Shown: piece after piece, positions 44,029 to 52,373 of the stretch
How the letters are laid out: the number at the start of each line of letters is the position of its first letter
How positions within the stretch are numbered: position 1 is the stretch's first letter
From: Flavobacterium jumunjinense
GTDB lineage: Bacteria > Bacteroidota > Bacteroidia > Flavobacteriales > Flavobacteriaceae
Reading direction: 5' to 3'
Assembly (NCBI RefSeq): GCF_021650975.2
Contig: NZ_CP091285.1
Location: forward strand, 3,100,001-3,164,000
DNA length: 64,000 nucleotides
The notes under the pieces: model-generated
What the model was told of the DNA's origin: nothing
Seen by the model: only the letters and a program-made list of their open reading frames with translations
The model's database searches: none
Program-made: the position numbers and the translations under genes

Positions 44029-45135
44029 GTGATTGAGCAAAATAAAAAATATAAAATAGCAATTGTTGCCTATAATTTAAATACAGGAGGGTTAGCAAAA
44101 GTTATAATAAACATATTTTCGCTTTTAAGTAAGGTAGGTAATGTTGATGTTAGTTTATTATTATTAGATAATGAGGTTGAATATGAAGTGCTTGGAAAAG
44201 TGATTAATTTTGGAGTCCATACAGGTAGTAATAATACTTGTCATTTTAAGAAAATTAAAAAATATATTTTATTTAAGAACTATTTAAAAAAGCAAAAATT
44301 TGATTTTATTATAGATCTACGTTATAGAATTAATCCGATAAGTGAAATTTTTATTACTAAATTTTTATATCCTAGAACAAAAATTATTTATACAGTTCAT
44401 AGTTCAAAAATTGATACTTATCTTTTAGATAGTACTTTTTTAACAAAGTGGCTGTATGGTAAGAGTTATAAAATTGTATGTGTTGCAGAAGCTAATGAAA
44501 AAAAAGTTATACTTAGACATCAATTAAAAAACACCCTGACAATTTATAACCCAATTGATTTTGAGGAAATTGATGAAAAAAGTAATGAAGAAATTGAATT
44601 CGATTTTGAGTATATAGTAGCAGTTGGAAGAGTTGTAGCTTTAAAACAATTTGATAAATTTATTGAAGCTTATTCAAAATCGATTTTAATAAATAAGAAT
44701 GTAAAACTAGTAATTATTGGGGACGGTACTGATTTTGAAAAGATAGATAATTTAATAAAAAAAATGAATTTAACAAATGATGTTTATCTTATAGGTAATT
44801 CAAATAACCCATATAAATACATGAAAAGAGCCAAGTTTCTTGTTCTTTGTAGTCAATACGAAGGATTTCCTTTAGTTCTATTAGAATCATTGGCTACTGG
44901 TGTTCCTGTTATAAGTTTTAATTTAGATTCTGGTCCAAATGAGATTATTAATCACCAGTATAATGGATTGTTAGTAAAAAATCAAAGTTTTGAAGAGTTA
45001 ACAAATGCAATTGATCTATTATTTAATGATAAAAAGTTGTATCATACTTGTAAATTAAATGCTAAGTCTAGTGTTTTACAATTTTCTTTGGAAGGAATAA
45101 CTAAAGATTGGTTAAATTTGATGCAAATAAAATAG
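44029..45135 (+). CDS. Glycosyltransferase family 4 (GT1-like) protein
   Basis: The 368-residue GT-B enzyme has an N-terminal AYNLNTGGLAKVIINIFSLL and the C-terminal donor domain with YIVAVGRVVALKQFDKFIEA, VKLVIIGDGTDFEK, SQYEGFPLVLLESLATGVPV and FNLDSGPNEII. The EGFPLVLLE motif is the donor-phosphate-binding E-x7-E of this family. It starts at a GTG, 22 bp after a consensus promoter. It acts on the lipid-linked oligosaccharide at the inner membrane. Confidence 0.93.
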   Translation: MIEQNKKYKIAIVAYNLNTGGLAKVIINIFSLLSKVGNVDVSLLLLDNEVEYEVLGKVINFGVHTGSNNTCHFKKIKKYILFKNYLKKQKFDFIIDLRYRINPISEIFITKFLYPRTKIIYTVHSSKIDTYLLDSTFLTKWLYGKSYKIVCVAEANEKKVILRHQLKNTLTIYNPIDFEEIDEKSNEEIEFDFEYIVAVGRVVALKQFDKFIEAYSKSILINKNVKLVIIGDGTDFEKIDNLIKKMNLTNDVYLIGNSNNPYKYMKRAKFLVLCSQYEGFPLVLLESLATGVPVISFNLDSGPNEIINHQYNGLLVKNQSFEELTNAIDLLFNDKKLYHTCKLNAKSSVLQFSLEGITKDWLNLMQIK

Positions 45136-45136
45136 T

Positions 45137-45529
45137 ATGAATATAGAAAAAATTCAAATACCTAAGATTGAAGATAGAAGAGGTAATCTTTCTGTTATAG
45201 AAAAAAATATAATCCCATTCGAAATTAAGCGTGTTTATTATTTGTATGATGTTCCATGTGGTGCTGAAAGAGGAGGGCATGCTCATAAAGAACATCAAGA
45301 GTTTTTAGTAGCACTTTCTGGCAGTTTTGAAGTAGTTTTGAATGATGGAATTAATAGTAGAGTAATTGTTTTAAGTAGGCCATATGAAGGTTTATTGATA
45401 GGAAATGGTATTTGGAGAGAGTTAAAAAACTTTTCTTCAGGTTCGGTATGTTTGGTGATTGCATCAGAAGTTTTCGATGAGGAAGATTATATTAGAGATT
45501 TTAATGATTTTTTGAACGTAGTTAAATAG
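45137..45529 (+). CDS. dTDP-4-oxo-6-deoxyglucose 3,4-ketoisomerase, FdtA/QdtA type
   Basis: The 130-residue cupin has the family landmarks DRRGNLSVIEKN, PFEIKRVYYLYDVPCGAERG, the His motif GGHAHKEHQEFLVALSGSF and ending with WRELKNFSSGSVCLVIASE. FdtA/QdtA/WlaRB enzymes convert dTDP-4-keto-6-deoxyglucose to the 3-keto isomer. It needs a partner aminotransferase; the DegT enzyme at 35751 is the obvious one. It abuts the GT4 gene (1-bp gap) and overlaps the convergent GT4 at 45522 by 8 bp. Confidence 0.9.
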   Translation: MNIEKIQIPKIEDRRGNLSVIEKNIIPFEIKRVYYLYDVPCGAERGGHAHKEHQEFLVALSGSFEVVLNDGINSRVIVLSRPYEGLLIGNGIWRELKNFSSGSVCLVIASEVFDEEDYIRDFNDFLNVVK

Positions 45530-46679
45530 TTTTTTTTAATAACTCCTTGTATATTTCTTTTTGTTTATTAAAATGACTTTCAAAATTTCTTGTTTTTGAA
45601 AATTCAAATCCATTATTTGAAAATTCTTTTTTTAGGGTAATATTTGTTAGTAATGTCTCTATACAATTTGTTAATTCATCAACGTTTCCAAATTGAAAAA
45701 CTAGACCACATTTATATTTTATTACTTCATCTTTGAGTCCTAATAAATCACTAATGATAATGGTTTTTTTGAAAGCAAAGCTTTCTAAGACAATGTTTCC
45801 GTATGATTCTAAAATTTCACTTGGAGCCACAACAAATTTAGCATTAGAATATACTTTTTTGAGTTCGTCACGATTGGTGTTTCCTAAAAAAGAAACGTCT
45901 TTCAGATTATTGATTTTACAAAAATCAATTAGTTCCTCCATTTCACCACCTTCACCTGCAAAAACTAATTTTTCTTCGGGATATTTTTCCTTGATTTTTT
46001 TAAATGATTTAAGTAATGTAAAAACTCCTTTTTCTTTAATTAGTCGGCCTACATAAAGAATATAATTGTTATTATTTCCTATGTTATTTTGGGGTGTTAG
46101 TAGTAGAGGGTTAGGCAATGTTTCACCTATTAAATCAAAGTGTAATCCAATTATTTTTGTCAGATTTTTAGAAGGAGTAAGGTAATAATCTACATATTTG
46201 TTAATGTAATGTTTGTGATATTTTTGTTTTAGTAGTAATAAAGAACCTATAATAAAGTTTTTCTTTGGTAGATGGTTAAAGATACAATCTAAAGAATTTC
46301 GATGTTCTGTAATAATTTCACCTCTATTATTTATCATTAAGTTTTTCGGACATATATAATAATAGTCTCTAAAAGAATAAAGTATAGGAATATTCTTTTT
46401 TTTAGCATACTTCATAAAATGAGGAGTAACAGGAGCTCCAATGCTATAACAATGAACAATATCAGGATTAAATCGATCAATCAAATGAATGATTTCTTTG
46501 GTAGAATTATAATTATATAATTTTTGTATCCAGTTTGTTTTTTTTGTTGAAGAACCATACCATTCATATGTGATTCTAGATTCGTTATTTTCTGAATATT
46601 TTTTTAATTCTAATAGGTAATTTTCTACACCACCAATAATTAGTTTATTATTGAAATTATTTATTATTAGAACTTTCAT
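45522..46679 (-). CDS. Glycosyltransferase family 4
   Basis: The 385-residue GT-B enzyme has an N-terminal NNFNNKLIIGGVENYLLELK and a C-terminal domain with ILYVGRLIKEKGVFTLLKSF, KLVFAGEGGEMEEL, FVVAPSEILESYGNIVLESF. It transfers sugar to the glycan. The gene begins with ATG 46679 and overlaps the GT2 gene upstream by 23 bp, so the two form a minus-strand operon. Confidence 0.93.
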   Translation of the reverse strand: MKVLIINNFNNKLIIGGVENYLLELKKYSENNESRITYEWYGSSTKKTNWIQKLYNYNSTKEIIHLIDRFNPDIVHCYSIGAPVTPHFMKYAKKKNIPILYSFRDYYYICPKNLMINNRGEIITEHRNSLDCIFNHLPKKNFIIGSLLLLKQKYHKHYINKYVDYYLTPSKNLTKIIGLHFDLIGETLPNPLLLTPQNNIGNNNNYILYVGRLIKEKGVFTLLKSFKKIKEKYPEEKLVFAGEGGEMEELIDFCKINNLKDVSFLGNTNRDELKKVYSNAKFVVAPSEILESYGNIVLESFAFKKTIIISDLLGLKDEVIKYKCGLVFQFGNVDELTNCIETLLTNITLKKEFSNNGFEFSKTRNFESHFNKQKEIYKELLKKTI

Positions 46680-47568
46680 TGTATTTAATCTTTAGTGTAC
46701 AAAAATAACCTAATCTAAAAAAATTAAACACAAAAAGCTTGGGATAGTTACCAATTAAATTATTCTTAATTGCTTTTTCTAAAACTTTATAAAGTATACT
46801 TATGCATATATCTAATTTTGCTTTTTCTAGTTTAGATGTAACCTGAGTAAATTTAATATACTCCTCATCTATAAAATTTTTGTTTGTAATTTCATGTAAA
46901 TTTTCAAGTGATTGCTTCATTTTGTTGTAAAAAACGTCATTTGTATCTAAATCTTCATGTTGTACAGGATTATTAATATGAAAAACTGAAGCATTTTCTT
47001 GCATTAGTTTATATGAAAAAATGGTATCATCATGTCCATACTTTATAAAAACATCATCGAATTTTACTTTTTCAAATAGTGTTCTTTTAATTAATGTATT
47101 ATTGAATAGTAAACATTTGAAAGGATTTTTAGTCCTAAATATTGGTTTTTGATCCTCCATATACTTTCCATATTTCCATCGTAATAAGTAGTTGCTTTCA
47201 GGTTTTTGATCTGAATGTACTCTTCCTCCATAAACTACATCGTATTGTTTGGTTTCGGATATAAAGTTCCAAATATATTTTTCACTTATAATTTTTGAAT
47301 CTCCATCAATGAATAGTAAATATTCGAACTTTGAGTTTTTTGCTAAAATATTTCGATTCTTTCGATGCGCAACATTATCTTCAAGTTCAATGAAGGAACA
47401 ATTAGAGAGATTGTTAATTTTCTCGTTTTCCTTGTTTAAAATTGATTTTGATGCATCATCTTGGCATAAAATTTCAAAATTAATTTTATTACTTATACAT
47501 TGTTTCCATAATTCTTCAACTAAAGGATATGCATTGGTATCATATATAGGAATTAAGATTGAAAGCAT
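46657..47568 (-). CDS. Glycosyltransferase family 2
   Basis: The 303-residue protein starts at ATG 47568, where the canonical GT2 N-terminus begins (MLSILIPIYDTNAYPLVEEL); an upstream frame adds 27 hydrophobic residues that do not fit the family. It has EILCQDDASKS, the DGDSKI motif (LLFIDGDSKIIS), a metal-binding D-x-D, and FIKYGHDDTIFSYKL. It is a GT-A transferase for the surface glycan; donor unknown. It forms an operon with the GT4 gene. Confidence 0.93.
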   Translation of the reverse strand: MLSILIPIYDTNAYPLVEELWKQCISNKINFEILCQDDASKSILNKENEKINNLSNCSFIELEDNVAHRKNRNILAKNSKFEYLLFIDGDSKIISEKYIWNFISETKQYDVVYGGRVHSDQKPESNYLLRWKYGKYMEDQKPIFRTKNPFKCLLFNNTLIKRTLFEKVKFDDVFIKYGHDDTIFSYKLMQENASVFHINNPVQHEDLDTNDVFYNKMKQSLENLHEITNKNFIDEEYIKFTQVTSKLEKAKLDICISILYKVLEKAIKNNLIGNYPKLFVFNFFRLGYFCTLKIKYNESSNNK

Positions 47569-47612
47569 TAGGATTACATTTAAAATGATTAATTTTGTTA
47601 AAAAGACACAAA

Positions 47613-48431
47613 GTGAATAGAAATCAATTAGCAGATTTAATTTTCTCAAAAATAGAAAAAAATAAAGATACTTTAGTTAAACAATTTCAATATTCTAAAC
47701 CCGAAATCGGTTTTTTTTATTTAGACGATTTATTGCCTGAAGATATTGCGTTAAAAATATTTAATTTTTTTCCTAAGCCAGTAAATATGGTTTTGAAAAA
47801 AAGCTTGAGAGAAAATAAGTATGTTGCAGCTCAAATGAATCAATATGATAGCATATTAGAGGAAATTATTTACGCTTTTCAAGATATTCGTATAGTTACA
47901 TTAATTGCTGAAATTTGTGTCATTAATGATTGTTTTCCAGATGAGAAACTATATGCTGGTGGAATTTCATTAATGGAAGAAAAGCAATATTTAAATCCTC
48001 ATTTAGATAATTCTCATGACAAAGAAAGAGAACGTTGGAGAGTATTAAATTTATTGTATTATGTAACACCTAATTGGAAATTAGAATATGGAGGAAATCT
48101 TGAATTGTGGCCAAATGGATTGAAAAACAAACAAATTACTATAGAAAGTAAATTTAATCGTTTGGCAGTTATGGCTACACATAATAAATCTCTTCATTCG
48201 GTATCTCCTGTTGTTGTTAATAATAAGAGATGTTGTGTTTCTAATTATTATTTTTCGAATTCACCATTACAAGTAACAGATTCGTTCCATGTCACTTCAT
48301 TTAGAGGAAGACCTGAAAACAAAATAACAGATATTATTTTGCAAACCGATACTTGGTTGAGAAATGGAATAAGAAAAATTTTTAAAAAAGGAATAAAAGA
48401 GAATCCTCATTATTATAATAAAGAAAAATAA
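47613..48431 (+). CDS. 2OG-Fe(II) oxygenase family protein
   Basis: The 272-residue protein has the dioxygenase signature H-x-D...H: NPHLDNSHD with the first Fe ligands, LLYYVTPNWKLEYGGNLELW, and ATHNKSLHSVSPV with the second His and Arg-like region. Such enzymes hydroxylate protein, lipid or sugar side chains with 2-oxoglutarate and Fe(II). The start is a GTG at 47613 by similarity to family N-termini (NRNQLADLI); a TTG at 47595 is possible. It is 44 bp from the divergent GT2, and its stop abuts the FtsE-like gene. It may modify the glycan or a surface protein, an inference. Confidence 0.9.
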   Translation: MNRNQLADLIFSKIEKNKDTLVKQFQYSKPEIGFFYLDDLLPEDIALKIFNFFPKPVNMVLKKSLRENKYVAAQMNQYDSILEEIIYAFQDIRIVTLIAEICVINDCFPDEKLYAGGISLMEEKQYLNPHLDNSHDKERERWRVLNLLYYVTPNWKLEYGGNLELWPNGLKNKQITIESKFNRLAVMATHNKSLHSVSPVVVNNKRCCVSNYYFSNSPLQVTDSFHVTSFRGRPENKITDIILQTDTWLRNGIRKIFKKGIKENPHYYNKEK

Positions 48432-49115
48432 TTACACCGTCCTTTGTACTACTTCAAAAACTTTTCCAGCTTCAAATTTTAGTGTTTTTGCAGGATATTT
48501 TAAAAGTAGTGCATAGTCATGAGTAGCCATGATGATGGTTTTTCCTGTACTATTAATCTTTTTTAATAACTCCATTACTTCAACACTAGTTTGCGGGTCT
48601 AAGTTTCCTGTTGGTTCATCGGCTAATATCAATTCAGGATCATTTAATAAAGCTCTAGCAATAGCAATTCTTTGCTGCTCTCCGCCAGATAGTTGATGTG
48701 GCATTTTTGAAACGTAGTTTTTCATTCCAACCTTGTCTAAAACTTCATCAATTTTTGTATCCATTTCTTCTGCCTCACTCCAGCCAGTTGCTTTTAAAAC
48801 AAAAAGTAGATTTTGCTTCACATTTCTATCTGGTAGCAATTTAAAATCTTGAAAAACAATTCCTAATTTACGTCTTAAGTAGGGAATATCTTTTTCTTTT
48901 AAATTTTTCAAATCATAGCCAACAATTGTACCTTCTCCTTCTGTTAAGAATAAATCGGCATAAAGTGTTTTTAAAAAACTACTTTTTCCTGAACCCGTTT
49001 TTCCAATTAAATAGATAAAATCTCCATTAGTAACATCTAGACTAACATTTGTTAAAATTGGATTTTTTTCTTGAAAAATAGTAATATCATTTAAAGAAAG
49101 AATGGTTTCAGACAT
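48432..49115 (-). CDS. FtsE-like ABC transporter ATP-binding protein
   Basis: This 227-residue ATPase has Walker A LIGKTGSGKSSFL, the IVFQDFKLLPDRNVKQNLLF Q-loop, signature LSGGEQQRIAIARALL, Walker B LILADEPTGNLD and the switch His (IMATHDYALL). It is closest to FtsE/LolD-type ATPases. In Bacteroidota an FtsE-like gene commonly sits by itself, with FtsX elsewhere; no FtsX is in the window. Its stop abuts the 2OG oxygenase stop (convergent). Confidence 0.92.
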   Translation of the reverse strand: MSETILSLNDITIFQEKNPILTNVSLDVTNGDFIYLIGKTGSGKSSFLKTLYADLFLTEGEGTIVGYDLKNLKEKDIPYLRRKLGIVFQDFKLLPDRNVKQNLLFVLKATGWSEAEEMDTKIDEVLDKVGMKNYVSKMPHQLSGGEQQRIAIARALLNDPELILADEPTGNLDPQTSVEVMELLKKINSTGKTIIMATHDYALLLKYPAKTLKFEAGKVFEVVQRTV

Positions 49116-49272
49116 GGTTTTTTAAAGTTTAATGATGTAAAAGTAATAACTTAGTACTCTCTTTCAAAATTTTAAATCAAAATCCATCAAAAATAGTGTT
49201 AATGTTGATAAACTAGTTCTAGTTTATTACAATAATTTGTTAAGTACCTTCGTTTATAGTAGTAATAAATTA

Positions 49273-49280
49273 TATATTTG
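49273..49280 (+). promoter_or_regulatory. Candidate -7 element for the TPR gene
   Basis: TATATTTG at 49273, a perfect TAnnTTTG, lies 24 bp upstream of the ATG at 49305. CTTCG 20 bp further upstream is a weak -33. Confidence 0.55.
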
Positions 49281-49304
49281 AAGTCAATAAAATAAAAGCA
49301 AAAA

Positions 49305-52300
49305 ATGATAAAAATACTGAAATTAGCCTTACTTATCCTATTTGTTAGTCCACTAATGGTTTCAGCACAACAATCATCTGTTTACACGCATCAATTAAAG
49401 GAGTATGATAAAGCAGTAACGTTGTATAAAGACAAACAATATCAATCCGCTCAAATTTTATTTGAAAGGGTTAAAAAAGAGAATTCTAACTTAGAAATAC
49501 AATCAGATTGTTCCTATTATATTGCGAATTGTGCCATTCGTTTAAACCAAATTGGTGCAGATGATTTAATAGAGCGATTTGTAGAAAATTATCCAACAAG
49601 TACAAAACAAAATCAAGCTTATATTGAAGTAGCACATTACTATTTCGATCAAGGTAGTTATGCAAAAGCACTTGAATGGTTTGATAAAGCAAATACGGGT
49701 TCAATGTCATATGAGGATCTTGAGAAATTTAATTTTCAAAAAGGATATGCCTATTTTACAGTAAAAAATACTAGCGAAGCATCAAAACACTTTAATAAAG
49801 TAATGAATTCTAAAACCTATGGTAGTCAAGCAAAATACTATTTAGGTTATATGTCTTACGAAACAGACGATTACAATAGTGCAAATGAATATTTTGACCA
49901 AGTTCAGGATAAAGATAAGTACAAAGAAAAAATGGGCTATTTTCAAGCCGATATGAATTTTAAACTTGGTAATTTTCAAAAGGCAATTGATTTAGGTTTA
50001 GCACAAATTGAAAAATCTAATGCTTTAGAAAAAGGAGAACTGTCTAAAATAATTGGAGAAAGCTATTTTAATCTAAAGCAATATGATAAAGCATTGCCTT
50101 ATTTGTTAGATTATAGAGGTAAAAGAGGAAAATGGAATAATACAGATTATTATCAACTAGGTTATGCTTATTATCAACAGAAGGATTATGAAAATGCAAT
50201 AGCTCAATTTAATAAGATAATCAACGGAAAAGATCATGTTGCTCAAAATGCCTATTATCATTTGGCAGAAAGTTACTTAAAAACAGATAAAAAGCAAGAA
50301 GCTTTAAATGCTTTTAAAACAGCTTCTGAAATGGAGTTTGAAGCAAAAATTCAAGAAGATGCTTATTTGAATTACGCAAAATTGAGTTATGAAATTGGTA
50401 ACCCATATCAATCTGTTCCTGAAATTTTGAATACCTATTTAGAAAAATATCCAAATAATCCAAACAAAGCAGAAATCAATAACTTATTGATTAACTCTTA
50501 CATTACTTCAAAAAATTATAAAGAAGCTTTGGTTTTATTAGAAAAAAATAAATCACCAGAGAATAAATTAGCATATCAAAAAGTTACTTTTTATAGAGGT
50601 TTAGAACTGTATACAGATAGTAATTATCAAGAAGCTTATGGTTTGTTTAAAAAATCAATTTCAGAGAATAAAGATGCAAAGTTTACGGCTCGTGCAACAT
50701 TTTGGAAAGCAGAAACGGAGTATAATTTAGACCAATATAAAGAAGCATTATTAAGTTTTAAACAATTTGTTAATTATAAAGAAGCTTCTTCAACACCAGA
50801 AATTAAAAATGTGAATTACAATTTGGCTTATTCTTATTTTAAATTGAAGGATTATGATAACGCAATAAAATATTTTAATGATTTTACTAAAGAAATCATG
50901 AATGATAATGTTAGAAAAACAGATGCCTTTCTTCGTTTGGGAGATTGTAATTTTATTTCCGCAAAATATTGGCCTGCAATGGATGCTTATAATAAAGCTA
51001 TAGAAATGAAAAGCGTTAATGCTGATTATGCTGCATTTCAAAAAGGAATTAGTTATGGTTTTGTAAGTAAAAATGATAGAAAGATTGAAGACTTAGAAAA
51101 ATTTGTAAAAACATATCCAAGTTCGCAATATACTGATGATGCTTATTATGAGTTAGGAAATACTTACGTAAATGAAAATAATGAAACAAAAGCAGTAAGT
51201 ACCTACGATAAATTAATTGCTAATTATAGTACAAGTTCCTATGTGGCTAAAGCAATATTAAAACAAGGTTTAATTTATTACAACAACAATAAAACGGAAC
51301 CAGCTTTAGTGAAATTCAAGAAGGTGGCTGCCGAATTTCCTGGAAGCTCGGAATCATTAGAAGCGGTTGCAACTGCACGTTTAATTTATGTTGATAGTGG
51401 AAAAGTAGAAGAGTATTCAGATTGGGTTAAAACATTAAGTTTTATTGAAGTCTCTAATGCCGATTTAGATAATACCACATATGAGTCTGCCGAAAAGCAA
51501 TATTTAATGAATAATGCAAAACAAGCAATTTCTGGATTTAGTGGTTATGTTGCTAAATTTCCAAACGGACTTCATGCTTTAAAAGCAAATTTCTATTTGG
51601 CACAATTGTATTTCGCAGATAAATTAGAATCGAATTCAGTGAAGCACTATGAATATGTTGTTAATCAATCTCGAAACGAATTTACAGAACAAGCATTAGC
51701 TAGGTTGTGTCAAGTGCATTTAAAAACAAGTGATTTCGATAAAGCAATTCCAATTTTAAAACGATTAGAAAATGAAGCCGATTTTCCTCAAAATAAAACC
51801 TATGCACAATCTAATTTGATGAAATCATATTATGAAAAAACAAATTATTCAAGTGCAGTAATTTATGCCGATAAAGTTTTAGCTAACGATAAAATTGATG
51901 ATAGAATTAAAAGTGATGCTCAAATAATTGTTGCACGTTCTGCTATTAAAACGAATGATGAAACTAAGGCAAAACAAGCCTATGCAGATTTGTTGAAAAT
52001 TGCAAAAGGTGAATTAGCAGCTGAAGCATTGTATTATGATGCTTACTTTAAAAATAAAGAAGGAAAATTTGATGCATCGAATAAAATTATTCAAAAAATT
52101 GCAAAAGATTATTCAGGATATAAATATTATGGAGCAAAAGGATTAGTAATTATGGCTAAGAATTTTTATGGACTAAAAGATAGTTTTCAAGCAACTTATA
52201 TATTAGAGAGTGTAATTAAAAACTTCGCTGACTATAAAGATGTTGTTGAAGAAGCAAAAGTTGAGTTGACTAAGATAAAAGCAGAAGAATCTAAAACCAA

Positions 52301-52319
52301 TTCATCAATTACTAATTAA
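49305..52319 (+). CDS. Tetratricopeptide repeat protein, 1004 residues
   Basis: A signal peptide (ending SAQ) precedes about 20-25 TPR units spanning nearly the whole length: the 34-residue pattern with the family AY-Y-LG-x-x-Y/AI-x-Y motifs recurs (YYQLGYAYYQQKDYENAIAQ, YYELGNTYVNENNETKAVST). The C-terminal tail (about 960-1004) is Lys/Glu-rich. It is probably periplasmic or attached to the outer membrane and works as a scaffold with the beta-barrel encoded next. From memory this pair is conserved in Flavobacteria. Confidence 0.93.
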   Translation: MIKILKLALLILFVSPLMVSAQQSSVYTHQLKEYDKAVTLYKDKQYQSAQILFERVKKENSNLEIQSDCSYYIANCAIRLNQIGADDLIERFVENYPTSTKQNQAYIEVAHYYFDQGSYAKALEWFDKANTGSMSYEDLEKFNFQKGYAYFTVKNTSEASKHFNKVMNSKTYGSQAKYYLGYMSYETDDYNSANEYFDQVQDKDKYKEKMGYFQADMNFKLGNFQKAIDLGLAQIEKSNALEKGELSKIIGESYFNLKQYDKALPYLLDYRGKRGKWNNTDYYQLGYAYYQQKDYENAIAQFNKIINGKDHVAQNAYYHLAESYLKTDKKQEALNAFKTASEMEFEAKIQEDAYLNYAKLSYEIGNPYQSVPEILNTYLEKYPNNPNKAEINNLLINSYITSKNYKEALVLLEKNKSPENKLAYQKVTFYRGLELYTDSNYQEAYGLFKKSISENKDAKFTARATFWKAETEYNLDQYKEALLSFKQFVNYKEASSTPEIKNVNYNLAYSYFKLKDYDNAIKYFNDFTKEIMNDNVRKTDAFLRLGDCNFISAKYWPAMDAYNKAIEMKSVNADYAAFQKGISYGFVSKNDRKIEDLEKFVKTYPSSQYTDDAYYELGNTYVNENNETKAVSTYDKLIANYSTSSYVAKAILKQGLIYYNNNKTEPALVKFKKVAAEFPGSSESLEAVATARLIYVDSGKVEEYSDWVKTLSFIEVSNADLDNTTYESAEKQYLMNNAKQAISGFSGYVAKFPNGLHALKANFYLAQLYFADKLESNSVKHYEYVVNQSRNEFTEQALARLCQVHLKTSDFDKAIPILKRLENEADFPQNKTYAQSNLMKSYYEKTNYSSAVIYADKVLANDKIDDRIKSDAQIIVARSAIKTNDETKAKQAYADLLKIAKGELAAEALYYDAYFKNKEGKFDASNKIIQKIAKDYSGYKYYGAKGLVIMAKNFYGLKDSFQATYILESVIKNFADYKDVVEEAKVELTKIKAEESKTNSSITN

Positions 52320-52335
52320 ATTTCTGTGTAACTCA

Positions 52336-52356
52336 AAGGTTTATTTAAGAAACCTT
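52336..52356 (+). other. Intercistronic hairpin between TPR and beta-barrel genes
   Basis: AAGGTTT (52336-52342) and AAACCTT (52350-52356) make a 7-bp stem with a 7-nt loop in the 54-bp gap. It has no T-run, so it is unlikely to end transcription fully. Confidence 0.3.
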
Positions 52357-52373
52357 ACGCAACAATTAAAAAT

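Noticed and set aside
47569..47649. Longer N-terminus for the GT2 gene
   Set aside because: The extra 27 residues are hydrophobic, do not match GT2 N-termini and overlap the divergent gene start.
34771..48431. Glycan locus as a mobile island or phage
   Set aside because: No integrase, transposase, tRNA or repeat boundary is seen; the tail-fibre-like motif alone does not support a prophage.
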